From Cenococcum geophilum 1.58 (taxonomy: Eukaryota > Ascomycota > Dothideomycetes > Gloniales > Gloniaceae), in contig KV748184.1 in the NCBI GenBank assembly GCA_001692895.1, positions 1,116,001 through 1,180,000 on the forward strand: a DNA stretch of 64,000 nt. The letters run 5' to 3'. The position numbers and the translations under genes were made by a program. This document shows, piece after piece, positions 48,709 to 60,962 of the stretch (within the stretch, counting starts at the first letter, position 1; each line of letters begins with the position of its first letter). The notes beneath the pieces are model-generated. The model saw nothing but the letters and a program-made list of their open reading frames with translations. It searched no databases and had not been told where the DNA came from.

Positions 48709-49990
48709 ATGTCTAAACAAATTCTCCCTAAAAAATAACTACATTTTACTAAAGATAGTAAGCCTTATTCTAAACCGAAATCCGTTAAAGAGATCTCGCT
48801 TGAGGATTTTAAGAAGGTGTTTATAGCAAAGAAGAAGATTATTATCTTAAGCGGTGCTAGCATTTTAGTAGCTGTGAAAAGTATATCTTGTGTATTAGAA
48901 ACTGTAGAGAGCCATTTTTCTAACTCTTAATGCTTATAGTTCCTGACTTTTATATACTTTATAGGTACTAATCTAGACATAGCCCGTTTAAGATTAGTAA
49001 TTGCGATAATGATAATTCTACTAAAAATATGTATAGTGATGTTTGCATCACGAACGAGAAAGCTTTTTATGCTATTTCTACTAACTCCTACTAACTTAAG
49101 TACGAGAATGTCGTTTATACCCTTTAAAACCTTATATTTTCTAGGTACCAGTCTAGATGTAGCCTATTTAATATTAATAATTATAATAATAATTATTTAA
49201 CTCGAAATATGCATAGGGGTTTTTATATTATAAATAAGCTAGCTTTTTATATTATGCCTACTAACTTTTACTGGCTTACAAACGAAAATAATAAGCTTAT
49301 CCTTTAACACTTTATATAGAATATTAACGGACTTTATAATAAATTCCAGTTATTATCTTTAGACTTTCCTCTAACTAAGAAGGACCTCTAGTTAAAGATA
49401 ATAGAACTCTATAGTTAACTAGGTAGGATAATCTGCTATAAGTATAAATAGCGCTTAACCTCTAACCCAAAGTACTTTTAGGGATTAGAACCGTTAGCTT
49501 GCCTTAAGTATATTAGGAGAGATATAGACCAATAAGGTAAAGGGAAACGGTCTAGAGGTATTAGCGTACTTTGGCCCAATATACTTCTTAATAGAGAAAT
49601 TAACAATTAGGATAAGGACGTAATTATAGCTATATCTTAAGATGCCAAACATTAAGTTCTAGATCTTGTTCTAATTGTGGGCACTTAGTTAAAAAAAACT
49701 AGGTGTATTTTAGCTAGCTACGCGCCTTTATAAGGCGGCGAAAACTAGAAATAAATATAATCCCGTTATATAGATAAATAAGGAACCCCTACTACGTAGA
49801 TTAGGGCTAAAATTTTATAGCCTAATTAACTACGCGATTTATAGGGACTATTAAGAGATTGCTAGATATCTTTTAAATAAGGCTACCCCCTATAACTTAA
49901 TAGTGATATAAAATTGGGAGGTAGCTAGTACAAAGATGGATAGAAAGAGAATAATGTTAGAGTTAGCGATAACAGTTTACTTAGTATAAG
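48709..49990 (+). pseudogene. Sirtuin (Sir2-type NAD-dependent deacylase) relic
   Basis: ATG at 48709 (MSKQILPKK). SVKEISLEDFKKVFIAKKK is followed by IIILSGASILVAV at about 48838-48876, the Rossmann GAGxS motif. LIL*HFI*NINGL at about 49292-49330 corresponds to FTQNIDGL. CLKYIRRDID near 49510 resembles the zinc-binding segment, then GISVLWPNILLN near 49560 (the LRPxIVxFGE-like block) and LVLIVGT*LKKT at about 49665-49700 (VVGTSLxV, the ribose-binding strand). Order and spacing fit a fungal sirtuin of the short class. The family removes acyl groups from lysines with NAD. The reading frame is kept for long stretches, with TAA/TAG where Gln is expected and at least one apparent frame change near 48920-49290, perhaps an intron. 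No longer functional. Confidence 0.78.
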
Positions 49991-50079
49991 GAAGTTAGCC
50001 GTAGCCTTTAATTTTTCTTAGTAACTAGTCTTTTAATTTGCTGGAAAGTCAAGTATATATAGTGTTAAAGTCTATATTG

Positions 50080-51000
50080 TTATCCTTTCTAAGTAGTAGC
50101 TAAACTATTAGCTTATATACCTTATTTATAAGCCCTACTAGCCGCGTGTTTAATGAATATATTTCTCTTATATTATGCTAGCCCTCCACTACCCACTATA
50201 ATGGCGTTTTACTATATTTATCCTTAGATTTCGCGTTGACGCCGTCCTTAAGTAATAGTTTTACTATAGTTTTACGTGCCTATTAAGCAGCCTATAAAAG
50301 TAGTGTCCAACTATTACTATCCTTAGAGTTAGAGTTGACGCCTTTCTGCGTAAGTAGTATCTTTACTATCCCTTCTTGTCTACTCTCTGTAGCCTATAAG
50401 AGCGGGGTCTAACCTTTAATATTAATAGAGTTTAGGCTAATGCCATCCTTTATTAGCAGTAGCTTTACTATTACTTTATGCCCGTGTTCCGCAGCTGCTA
50501 ATAGTGGTATTTAATTGTAAAAGCCCTTAGGGTTTAGGCTAACACTATCCTACGTAAGTAGTAGCTTTGCTACCCCCTTATACCCGTTTATCGCGGTCTA
50601 TAATAGTAGTATATCTCTAAGAGCGCTCTTAGGATTTAGATTAACGTTATCCCGCGTAAGTAGTAGCTCTACTACCGCCTTACTTCTATATTCTGCACCT
50701 AATAACAGTGGCGTAGCCCTAAATTTATCCTCGGAGTTTAGATCGATGTTATCCCGTATAAGAAGTAGCTTTACTACTATTTTATACCTGTTACTTGTAG
50801 CTAGTAACAGCGGCGTTTAACTAAAATCGTTTATTACTTAGATGTTAGCTCCTACTTTTAGTAGAATATAAGACTTTACTTCTTATCTATATTCCGCGGC
50901 CCGTAATAACGCTAAAATTTTAGAGCGCTATAGTAATTCGTTTGTTAATATAAGCAGTAGCATTTCTAGACAAAGAGAGATAGGTATATTAGCTTTATAG
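50080..51000 (-). pseudogene. Ankyrin-repeat array relic, about eight repeats
   Basis: Minus-strand repeats of 33-35 residues: LLLATSNRYKIVVKLLLIRDNIDLNSEDKF (about 50740-50830), LLLGAEYRSKAVVELLLTRDNVNLNPK, AAEHGHKVIVKLLLIKDGISLNS, RQEGIVKILLTQKGVNSNSK and ARKTIVKLLLKDGVNAKSKD, each with the LLLxAAxxGHxxVVKLLL signature. The regular D-V-D-L-N-S-K-D link is the type found at the C-terminus of fungal NACHT/NLR-like and F-box proteins. The N-terminal partner domain is not visible; it may be lost upstream of 51000. Ends degenerate into AT-rich DNA near 50080. RIP stops are few within the repeats. Confidence 0.85.
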
Positions 51001-51560
51001 TAGTAGAATCTAAATAAGTAATAAAAATACGGTAGTAGAAGGCTTACTATTTAAGTAGCTGGCCGTGTGGTAGTATTAAAGTATATTTAAGGATATAAGA
51101 CCTATAACTTAACCTAGTAAGTATAAGGTAGATTACCCTTTACTATATAAGGATTTAAAATATGTCTATGGAAGAAGAGGTAGCGTAAGAGGTATTTATT
51201 CTATTGGGCCATTGTTACTTATTTTTACTAAGTATTAAATATAAAAGGATGTTTTAAAGTTAGGATTTAGGATTTAGGAAACCGAAAACGGAAATTTAGA
51301 ATAGGAACCGAGAAATAGGAAAGTAAAAAGGATTTCTTTAGTAGGAGGCGTGCACTGTTTATCTAACTAAGTATACGTAATATTGCATATATATAATACC
51401 ACGCTTAAGCTACAGAAGGGCCTAATAGTAAAGAGATATAAATAAAGACTGCTTAAATGTTAATATCTAATCCATTAAAGAGTGCAATATATTATAAACG
51501 TTATTAGGGAAGATAGAGATTACTAGTATAAAGTTATAAAGCTTAACGTTTAATAAATAT
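51001..51560. other. AT-rich spacer, nothing recognised
   Basis: Contains the GGATTTAGGATTTAGGAAACC motif near 51265-51290, related to short motifs at 36.5 and 61.8 kb. No ORF. Confidence 0.4.
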
Positions 51561-52340
51561 CTAAATTTTAGGAGAGTATATTAGGATTTGCTAAAAAGTA
51601 AGTCTAATTATGTCCCTTAAAAACCATTGCTAGTCCGCCTTAGTAGGTTCTCACCCTGTTTTATTATATCCTTAAGAGCTTTAAGCTAAACGTCTTAGGC
51701 ATTTCTTAGTATTTTAAGCTTCTTTGCCGTTCCCTTCTTAACCTCCTTATACTCTCTCCCTATAGTGTCCTTTAGTGTAGTAATCTACTTCTCCATTCCC
51801 TTTTTAAGTTCGTTATATTAGTTCTGCGTAGTATCCTTTAGTATAGTTACCTACTTTATTATCCCGTCCTTAATTTTAGCTACTTATTTTTTTAACAAAA
51901 TTTAAACTAGATTAATTATTTGCTCTACCGTACTCTTTATATAACTTTAAAGTAGGGGAGGTAGAGGTAGAGGTGCGGTAAGGTTAGTTTAGCGGCCTTT
52001 TTTACGCTTTCCTTCCTAGTTCTAGGTAGTTAGTAAGTTTTTAGCGTCTTAAGTAGTCTTTAATATATATAATATTCTTATTGGGCTCTTCTATAAAAAC
52101 AATATCCTAGATATTTCTCTTAGCCTTTATGGATTAGAATATACGTTATAGAAGTTATACTTACTTTCTTACCTTTTTTTCTATATTTAATTCTTTCTCT
52201 TACTATATCTTAAGTGGTATAACTAGGCTTCCCTCTATGGGTGTATTGGAGGTTAGTGTATAATAAATTAAATTAGGGCCTAAATTAGGAGTATATACCG
52301 TCTTTAGTTGTTCTAAATTTGATTTACTGGTGACTTACTG
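51560..52340 (-). pseudogene. Unrecognised coiled-coil protein relic
   Basis: Minus strand: YNELKKGMEK and YKEVKKGTAKKLKILRNA recur with a TTLKDTIGREY-type spacing at about 51890-51700. This gives two similar ~33-residue heptad segments (DGIIK-VTILKDTTQNQYNEL, then ITTLKDTIGREYKEV). Upstream lies a basic stretch, RTRKESVKKAAK near 52010. It looks like the C-terminal coiled coil of a DNA-binding or regulatory protein; the family is not recognised. Confidence 0.5.
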
Positions 52341-53639
52341 TTATATAGGCATTATAGTTATTAGAGAGTTTTCTGCTTTAAGTATTAGGGGTTAGTATCT
52401 ATTAAGCCGGGTAAAAGGCTAAATAAGAAGTGTCTGGCGGTTAAGAGGTGGGAAGATAGCTATTTATATACAGCGGAAGAAATAGCTGGGTAAGGTAGTG
52501 CTTAAGGTATAGGCTGCTAAATATAATATATTACTAGCTGCCGCCACTTATCTATATCTGCTACAATATTAATATAATGCCTAGGATTTAGGGCTTGTAT
52601 ATATATATAACGGAAGCCACTACCTACCTTATGGTATAAGAAGGCTAAGTTATACTAATTAGGATTTATAGGGATTCTATAGCCCTAAATAATAGGCATA
52701 TAATTTTAAAGAGTAACTATTCTAGTAACTATTTATTCTTCTTTCTACCTATTATTATTTGTCTATACACTTCTCCTAATTTTCCTAATTTTCCTCCTAC
52801 CTGACCCCATGTTAATTCTCTTTACTTTAAATTTTAAGCTCTTTAAAGGTCTAAATTACTCTAACGTTAGTATTTCCGCTTTCCTTCTAAACATAACTCT
52901 ACCTTTTTACTTTTTTTAAGGACGTTATATCGATAGGAATATACATTAGTTATTCTACCCGGAATTAAAGCTAAAATAGTTTAAAAACTTTTTCTATTTT
53001 TACTAGTATAAGAGGAAATAAGAATATTATCTTCCTAACTCTTTTATAGCTTGCCTTTTTTACTCTTACCCTAGTACGTAGAGCATTAATTAGGGAAAAG
53101 GGAGAAGTCAAGTCTTTTAAGTTTGTATTTACTGTAACAGTAGTAAGTAGGATACTTTAGGGTTATTAAGACATAACCTATACCTTTAGTATCTAGATAT
53201 ATATTGTAAAGGTATATACTATCCTATTTCTACAGCAATTACGTTAAATATAACGCCTTTTACTCTTTAGTTGTCTAGGAATTTGTTTTTAGTTTCTCGC
53301 CATTATATAGACGGCTTATAATAAGGCCCTCACGTTATATTATAATAGTAATGTTTATAACTAGGCTCTTTAATCCTAAACGCTTCCGAAATTTGATTTT
53401 ATTTATACCCGTAATTAACTATTGCTTTTACTAACTAGGTTTTAATACCTTTCTATAATAGCTTATAGAAGCATCCTTAAAAGTCTTAATATAATAGATA
53501 TTAGGAAGGGCGGGTAATACAAACGTAAGTAATACTAGGATATTAGGCTACTAGATCTATTGCCACTAATATTACTATAATAATTACTAACTATAGCGCT
53601 TAACTGGCTGGTAGAAGTGCTAATAATATATTAGCTAAT
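52341..53639. other. AT-rich stretch without a supportable gene
   Basis: Scattered protein-like runs on both strands, none longer than about 25 residues. No repeat or RNA gene recognised. Confidence 0.35.
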
Positions 53640-53835
53640 ACTATTAATGCTAGATTCGCTGTTAGTTATAATACTATAATTGCTAAATACTAGTAATAGC
53701 GGGGGACTGTTACTAGTAATGCTGGATTAACTGTTACTTGTAACGCTGGATTAATTATTACTTATAACGCTAGATTGACTGTTACTAATAATACTAGTTT
53801 CGTAGCTAGTTATAACGCTAGAATCGCTAAATACT
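53640..53835 (-). repeat. 24-bp tandem repeat, about seven units
   Basis: Units like CTGTTACTAGTAATGCTGGA plus TTAA. On the minus strand an eight-residue period, xxLALQVTVNPALQVT-like. Probably an intragenic repeat of a former protein, continuous in style with the 39-bp repeat at 54.5 kb. Confidence 0.75.
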
Positions 53836-54333
53836 GGCAATGGTAAAGGACTGCACTCCCTTAGATAATAATTCTGATATTTTATTACTGCTGTCCCTAG
53901 AAGCAACTTTACATTCTTTTCCTATATATTTCCTTTTCTTTGTTTATTATATCGTATATCCTAAGCATTATTGCAACGCTTTTTTCCGCTTAGTTAACTG
54001 TGTGCTAAGATATCTATAGAAGGCCTGCTATTAGTAAGAGGCGAGCTAAGCAATATATGCCTGCTAGTAGGAGGCGTGCTACTATTAGAAGATTTAGCTG
54101 CGTTATACTATATGAAGTGTTAGTAGGGTAATTAGTAAAGGGGTACTAGCGGTATAAACTATTGACGTATATATGTTCTAAAGACGTATTAGTATAAGCT
54201 AAACTAATTCTAAACTAATTAAGTTTAATAAGAGTAGAGGGTTTAGTCTTAAAGGCGGTATATTTATAAAAGGGTTATAGCTATTAAGATTAGAGCTAGC
54301 TGCGTTATACTATATTAAGTATTAGTAAAGTAA

Positions 54334-54633
54334 CTAAAAAGAAGCACTAGAGGTACAAACTTTTAATATATATTTTTCCCGAATATTTAGTATTGCGTAG
54401 CTAGTCGGTAGTGTTAGGACTAGAAAGATTAATATTAAAGCCTTTAGTAGAGTAAACCTCTTAGGCGTTAGAACTACTAGAACTGGTAGAGTAAATATCT
54501 TAGGCGCTAGAACCGTTGGATTTAATAGAGTAAATTCCTTAGGCGCTAGCATTATTGGATTTAGTAGAATAAATCTCTTAGATACTAGTATTGTTGGATT
54601 TAGATTTAGTAAAAGTAGACTATTAATATCCAT
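54334..54633 (-). pseudogene. Short open frame with four 13-residue repeats
   Basis: 99 residues from ATG at 54633, open to 54334. Residues about 10-65 consist of a 39-bp repeat: LNPTILVSKRFIL, LNPIMLAPKEFTL, LNPTVLAPKIFTL, PVLVVLTPKRFTL. A hydrophobic tail (LILIFLVLTLPTSYAIL) follows, possibly membrane-associated. No family recognised. It may be the surviving head of a longer RIPed gene that includes the 24-bp repeat downstream. It could also be a chance opening, since repeats in frame with three stay open together. Confidence 0.4.
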
Positions 54634-54639
54634 TTTTAA

Positions 54640-56340
54640 GGCTTTAAGTTGGTTAATTGTTAATAGTGAGAATAGGTAAGGTTGTTAGGGTAGGAGAGAA
54701 AGTTATTTTATAAATACGTTTACTCTAACTAATAGGGCACTACGCGACTAGACTAAGGTAGGTATAGATTCTTATCTACTATAGGGGCACTTTAGTTTTA
54801 GATCTTCTAGGTATATAGGCTAGGTTTTCTATAGTGGCGTAAGCTAACTAATTTAGGGGCGTAAAGATTTTATTATAATTGCATATCGGAATTTAATACT
54901 AAACACTTTACTAAATGGTATAAAAAGCAGCTATTATAAATATAAACGCTATAACCTACCCAGCTAAATTACCACATTATAATTTCCGGTGCCTATAACA
55001 GCCTAGTATTTTTTTTACCCTTTTCCCTAATGTGTTCGCGCTATCTATATAGAATCGCTTGCGTTTTTATCTGTAAATAAATTAGAGTAGCTATAGTGTA
55101 TTTTAAATTAAACTTACTTAAAGCTTAATAGCTTTAATACTATTAAATAGCAATAGATAAAACTTATCTAAGTAAAGAAAGTGCTTTATTAATATAGGTT
55201 TACGTTCTTTTATAAGATTATAAAACAATTCCCATTCCTCTAGGGTAAAAAGGTAAATTATTCTATAGCTAGTATATTCTACGTTAAATTCGTCTACGTT
55301 ATTAACTTAGAGAAGTTAATACTAAAGTTAGAAGAAGCTGTCACGCTAAGGTGCCCTTTAGTAGCCTTTTAGATATAATAGTTGACTAATAAAGGAATAA
55401 GAAGAACTTCTATTTACTAGGTTTATAATCCTATTAGCTAAAATTAGTATAGGAATAGCTTTTTCTATATCTACCTTAATGGATAATATAGCACTAGTTT
55501 CTAGGATTGGCTTAGGAACAGCTTTCTCTAAATCTGTCTTAATAGATAATATAGTGCTAGTTTTTAGGCGAGATTCCTTAACTAAGGCGCTATAGCTAAG
55601 ATTTTAGTTTGATTTAGAAGCTGGTATAACAGGTAACCTAATATAGTAGATAAAGGAATTAGCAGCTAGCGTAAATAAGGTAGAGATTAAAATAAAGCAA
55701 TCTATGCTAAAGAGTAAATGGCTAGTAGATAAGGCAAATTAGAGCATAGTTTAAGAGCTACAAGGAGATAAATGTAGGGAGGAAATTAGGGCAATAAGAA
55801 GGTAACTATATATACTTAGCATTACTAGGCAAAACCAGCTATATATTAGCTCTCTCTATACTTTATTAATACGATATATAAATCGCTATATTTAGTATAT
55901 TATTTATAACTAACTTAAGAACTATTAGATAATATAGAAGTGAAAATTAGCCCTAAGGCGGAACATAGATCCCGCTAAAAGATCTTAACGAACTACAGTT
56001 ACTTCTATTAGTGGATAAAATTAGAGCCTTAATTTTAAGGGTTGCTTTAGTCCATCCTATTAGCGAGCCGCTGCCTATAATAGCTAAACGGCCTACCTAT
56101 AGTGGCTAAACGTGTATATAGTGGCTAAATAACTTGTATATAGTAGCCAAACGACTTATATATATGTGTGTAAATAAAACCTGCCTTACATTTTAAGTCT
56201 AGAGCAGCTTTTTATAGTTAACTTATATCTACTTATAGGAATTACCTTTCTTCCTAACGTAAATAGTTGCTAACTAATTATATAGTTTTATACTAGCTCC
56301 TTAGCTCCTTTAAATATATATAAAGGTGCTAGGTGTTTAT
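54640..56340. other. AT-rich stretch; 63-bp duplicated unit at 55445-55575
   Basis: AGGAATAGCTTTTTCTATAT...GCACTAGTTTCTAGG is repeated once with transitions (period about 63 bp, 21 codons), suggesting an old coding repeat. Also TATAGTGGCTAAACG-type units at about 56080-56165. No gene can be supported. Confidence 0.4.
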
Positions 56341-56349
56341 ACTTTTCTT

Positions 56350-57430
56350 CTTTACTTTATGCTTAATTTAAGGGGTGCTCTTTTTAAATATTTTAGTATT
56401 TTATTACTAGGGGCCCGGAACCGCCTATACGTTATACTAATGATTTTAATTCTACTTTCGCGCCCCCTATAACTAAATAGGACGGTTTACTATGGCCTAG
56501 TACTTTATCTCCCCTTCGCAACCTATTTAAATTTAGGGGTCTAACACGCTCTAGTAGTTTAGCTCCTCCTAATTGCGATCTAGCTAAATAGGAGAATCTA
56601 CTATCCTCTACTTCTTTACCTCCTTCTCCCTGTAACCTAACTAGCTAGGAAGATCTACTATACTTTAGTACCTTACCTCCTTCTAATAGCGAGCAATTTA
56701 AATAGGAGGATCTATTACACTCTACCTTCCATAAACCCTACGAGGCCTTTTTAAAATATTATATTCTACTAATCCTGGACTTACTCCTTTCCTTTTAAAC
56801 GTACTTTACCTATAGCCTTAAACGAGATCTTTAGCATCGCCCTAAACTAGTAATATACTATATATTTTCAGAGGATATATACTCTAAATTTACATTAGCC
56901 TAGGGGTATACGTTAGTGTAGTTATATTAGGAGGTCTATATATTTAATAAAGCTTTATTTAAGGTGTTATTATAACTAGAGCAGCTTAAATTAAGTAGTG
57001 AGGTTTACTTGCTAGTGTTTAGAAGTAGCATAACACATCTTTACCTTTTATTTTAGAATAAAGGAAAGGATTCTCGTGACCTAGAAAAAGTAGTAGTAGG
57101 ATAAGTACCTACCCTTTTGGCTTTATATATACTAAAATCTAGGATTAGGATATAGCTAAGCGAATAGTGATTAAGGAGGTAAGGAGTCGTAATTGGAAGA
57201 TACGCACTAAGTATTCTGATTGTATTACTCTTTAAAAAGCTAGGTACTACTAAACGGTTTGCTAGAATACCCGCTACTAGTTAAACCGACAGGGTACCTC
57301 TTAGTGGATTTAAGGATCACTTTCCTTTAATTAAGGTGCTGTAGCTAAGACTAATTATAGAATTACAGCAAGATAGCCTTTGTAGAGTGGGTTCTTTATA
57401 TATAATTAGTTGTAATTAGTATATTATAAT
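56350..57430 (+). pseudogene. Unrecognised RIP-degraded gene with ~57-bp repeats
   Basis: ATG at about 56357 (MLNLRGALFKYFSILLLGAR) opens a plus-strand frame. Five ~57-58-bp units (56455-56735) read like LNRRIYYTLVPYLLL(P/I)A, then IRRSIYLIKLYLRCYYN near 56930. The later part has KERILVTQKKQ near 57060 and LLVKPTGYLLVDLRITFL near 57280. Stops are TAA/TAG. Family not recognised. Confidence 0.42.
56455..56735 (+). repeat. ~57-bp tandem repeat, about five units
   Basis: Each unit carries TTTACCTCC/TTTAGCTCC...(A/G)GGA(A/G)(A/G)TCTACTAT; the period varies 57-59 bp and the units differ mainly by transitions. About 19 residues per unit on the plus strand. Confidence 0.7.
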
Positions 57431-58200
57431 ATTTACCATTATAGAAATGCTTTTATAATTATTAAATAATTTCAATACCCCTTTTAGATAGAGGAAGGCA
57501 GGAACTAGTAGTTAGAATAGGGTGTTTTATATAATAGCCTATAGCAATTACTAAGCGAGTTTAGACTTACTCTGTTGCAATATATAATTATTTACGCCTT
57601 TTTATTAAGAACTCTAGTTTAATAATACTGGCTTCTATCTTCCCGGGCGCAATTAACTTGTTAAAATAATGGAGGACGCGACGCTTTTAACCTAATTAGA
57701 CTCTAAACTTAATACTTCTATTAACTCCGTTATACGGGCCTGTTTCTAAATCTATATTAAGACTACCGCTTAAGTTATATACATGCACCCACGGCGCCTA
57801 ATTCTAAGGTAAAAAGGTAACCTATAGCTTAAAATATCTAGGTATCCATGCTCCGCTATTCTTAGTTAACCTAAGACCAGTTATTGTATATCCTATCCTT
57901 TATTTATATTGTAAATATATTATTAAATTAATAGAAATGGCACTTTAGTTTCTTAATAGTTTTTACTTTTGGTTTAATATTATATTTTCTATTTTAGTTA
58001 TTAGCGTATATTTTAATTAGAGACATTTTATAGCGGTAAAATATTAGTGGTAGTATAGTACGCCTTACTGCTTAACTAGTTAGAAGTTTAGTAGTAAGCT
58101 TAGTAAGTACGCCCAAAGCCTTACTCTTTTCTTAAAATTTTTTAAATATAAGTCCAATTGAAAACTACCTTTCTTCTTCGCCCTATATCTTATCCTTTAT
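57431..58200 (+). other. AT-rich stretch with plus-strand coding traces
   Basis: Short runs such as FLVNLRPVIVYPILYLYCKY near 57870 and SSKLSKYAQSLTLFLK near 58095 suggest a gene remnant or exons, but the frame is not kept. Not recognised. Confidence 0.3.
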
Positions 58201-58279
58201 TCTTCTCTCTCTCTCTCTTAAGCTGGCACTAGACTATAGTGGGTATATATAATCTGTTTTACATTCTATAAAGGAGAGG

Positions 58280-59400
58280 ACTATAAATATGGCCCTTATA
58301 GCAAAATCCCTGTCTTTACTTGGCTTCTTCTAGGTTGTTCGGACACTTAAGGGGGGCTATTTTAAAGTTTTCCGCAATATGTGTGAAGACCTAAATGCTA
58401 TAGTACGTGACTTAACCGCGCCCTATAGAGATAACTACTTACTTTTAGACTGGAGCTAGCGGATTAATAACTAAACTATAGATATATAAAGTATGGGTAT
58501 ATAAAGTATATAGGTATAAATACTTAGACGGAAGCTCTCTCTGCTAATTAATCTAAGTGAGGCTGTATATACTTTATGGTCTAAAGGCAGGCTTTGCTTA
58601 AAAGGGGTTATTAGTAAAAACCCTGGCCGTATAATTAGAGTAGATATTATCTTTAATAATATAGGTCTTTTAAAACTCTTTTTAGTTAGTAGAAAGCTAA
58701 TAATTTTATAGGTAATTTATTTAATACTCTTTTAAACCTAGGAATTATTCTATATTATAAGCTGGCTACCTTATAAGTTTAATAGAACGTCTCCTAAACT
58801 TAACTAAGACCTATAATTTAAGGGGAATCCTAAAATTACTACAGTGTGGTATATAGCCTTTTTAGGGGATAAAGTAATTTTTATAATGGATGTTGGTAAA
58901 GGTTCTTAAGAGCAACTAATAGAAAAAAGGGCAACCTTTATTATAGAACTAGGTAATATATATATATTATACTACTCTAGTTAATGTTACTATTTTAATT
59001 ACAGGCTAGATTTATATGTAGCTTTTAGCTACCGCGCACTTTACTTAATATTAAGGAGCAAGGCGAAGCGTAAGTAGTGTTTGTTTACTACCTTTATGCT
59101 AATAAACCTTTCCTAGTAAAGGAAATAAATAAAGAGCTTATTAAATAAGCTGATGAACTAGCCGATTAAATACTTAGTTTAGGTTAGAATGGCTGTTTTA
59201 GGCGACGTAAGAAAAGTCTATTTATTATTTAGAAACCGAATAAGGAAGACTAAGAGTAAAGACTTAGGTATATAAAGTCGCGGCAGTATATTTTTAGGGG
59301 ATATAGCCTTTATTTAAAGAAATTAAATTAATTCTAATCGAAAGCGCGTATTAATGGGTTTGAATTACTTCTAAAGCGAATAGCTAAACGTTAATACGGC
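58280..59400 (+). pseudogene. Unrecognised RIP-degraded gene
   Basis: The plus strand keeps one frame over long stretches: MALIAKSLSLLGFF (58290), GGYFKVFRNMCEDLNAIVRD (about 58355), INLSEAVYTLWSKGRLCLKG (about 58540) and NPGRIIRVDIIFNNIGLLKL (about 58620). Then WYIAFLGDKVIFIMDVGKGS (about 58850) and MAVLGDVRKVYLLF (about 59190). The start MALIAKSL is plausible. TAA/TAG stops occur where Gln or Trp fit. Family not recognised; the IRVDI-hydrophobic pattern suggests a globular cytosolic protein. Confidence 0.5.
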
Positions 59401-59735
59401 TATATGTAATTAATGCTTACTTTTAATTAAACGTGCTAAGACGCTATATAGGATAGTAGTGACGTAATTCTGTTAAGTGGCGGGGCACTATATAACCCTA
59501 CCTTCTAAAATAGGAATAGGGAAATCCTCCTGTTGGGCGTAAATATTTTTACCCTTCCTCGCCCAACTACTTACTCTCCGTTGCAATATATCTTAATATT
59601 TAATCTACCTTTTTTCCCACAAAACCGTCACGATAGATTAATTAGGTAAAAAGTAGACTAAGTATATTTAAGTAAAGAGGCTTATATATAGAGGTATATT
59701 TAATTCTAATGCGAGCTTACTAGCTCTTTTTCTCA

Positions 59736-60920
59736 TGGCTACAAATTTAAACTAGCCTTCTTTAGCCTATAGACAGTATACTAGAATAAGGCAGCCGAAT
59801 ACATATAGGACTACTATTATACAAATAGTAGAGATTATAGAAGAAGGGGTTGAGGATTTATCCAATAAGGAGTTTAAGGAGAAAGCCTCCCACCTAGTGA
59901 ATCTTATTATGGTTTGTAGAAATATACATTTATTAAGCGATATATAGTGTAACGTAAAGGTTAAGATAGATACAAATAATATATTTGGCAATAATAATTT
60001 GGTAAAGGACAATAGTATTCTTATAGTATTTATAAAGAAATAAAGCGATGTAGGAGCTGTGGCAGTACCCCTATATAAAATAATTGCTACAGATCTAAAA
60101 GAAGTAGGGTAGGTTATAATTCGCGTAGAAAGAAGTTTTATACTTTTAGGTAATCCTTTAGTGCGGTTTTTCCGTTAGAAGGAAATATAATTTGGTGTAG
60201 CCTACTAAATTAATAGCAAATGCTATTGAAAACACTATTACTAGGTATTCTTTATTAGACTATAGAATAACTAACTTTAGGATTTTAGAGTAAGTAGGCC
60301 TTACGCTATAAAAATCTAGGAGCTGTTATACTATAATAGCCAGTCTGGATTTATATTAAGGATTAATTAATAAGCTTTGTCCTAGCGATAAAGAGTAAGA
60401 TTCTAAATTGCAACTCCTATGTTGCGGTAAGGCATCTCCTATATAATTAAAGGAGTAACTTAGACCTGTTGTTTAAAGTTCTATAGGGGCAATAGGCCGT
60501 TTGTCTGTTAAGGAAGCAGATTTACTTAAGACTTTTAAATTTAGGTATTTCTGAGCTTGATTACCTAATATTAGTAGGGAGTTATAAAGCACTAGTACTT
60601 ATTAGCTATAGCGTACCGTATACTAGTGACCTAGTAGCCAGCTTACAGCTCCTATTATATTTTTGGCGTTTCGCGATTTATAGGCCTATATTAAAACTAT
60701 TAGGGTCCTAGTTATCCTAAAGTTAAGTAAAATTAAAATTAAATATATCTGCTGCACTGATATAATATAGATATAACGAGAGATTATCACGTTTTTGGCT
60801 GCTAGAGGAAATAGCGTCACTATTTAAGGCAGTTAATGAGTTTGGTCTACACTTTTGTAGAGTAGAGGCTAAAGATGTTTTAGGTATTACTAATTAATAG
60901 GATATTATTAGTAATAGAAA
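59736..60920 (+). pseudogene. Unrecognised RIP-degraded gene
   Basis: ATG near 59736 reads MATNLN*PSLAYRQYTRIRQ and continues with IVEIIEEGVEDLSNKEFKEK (about 59830), HLVNLIMVCRNIHLLSDI and DVGAVAVPLYKIIATDLKEV (about 60050). Then RVERSFILLGNPLVRFF (about 60125), SQSGFILRIN (about 60340) and an HYLRQL tail near 60820. A consistent frame over about 1.1 kb with RIP-type stops is strong evidence for a former gene. Family not recognised. The 81-residue minus-strand ORF at 59767-60012 is its shadow. Confidence 0.5.
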
Positions 60921-60962
60921 GGGTAGGTTATTTTATATATATATATCTTAGAGACTAAGGAT

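Noticed and set aside
52900-53600. Possible DNA transposase
   Set aside because: Looked for a DDE or HTH pattern around the coiled-coil relic and did not find one.
59767-60012. 81-residue minus-strand ORF
   Set aside because: Shadow of the plus-strand relic starting near 59736, which has the longer consistent frame.
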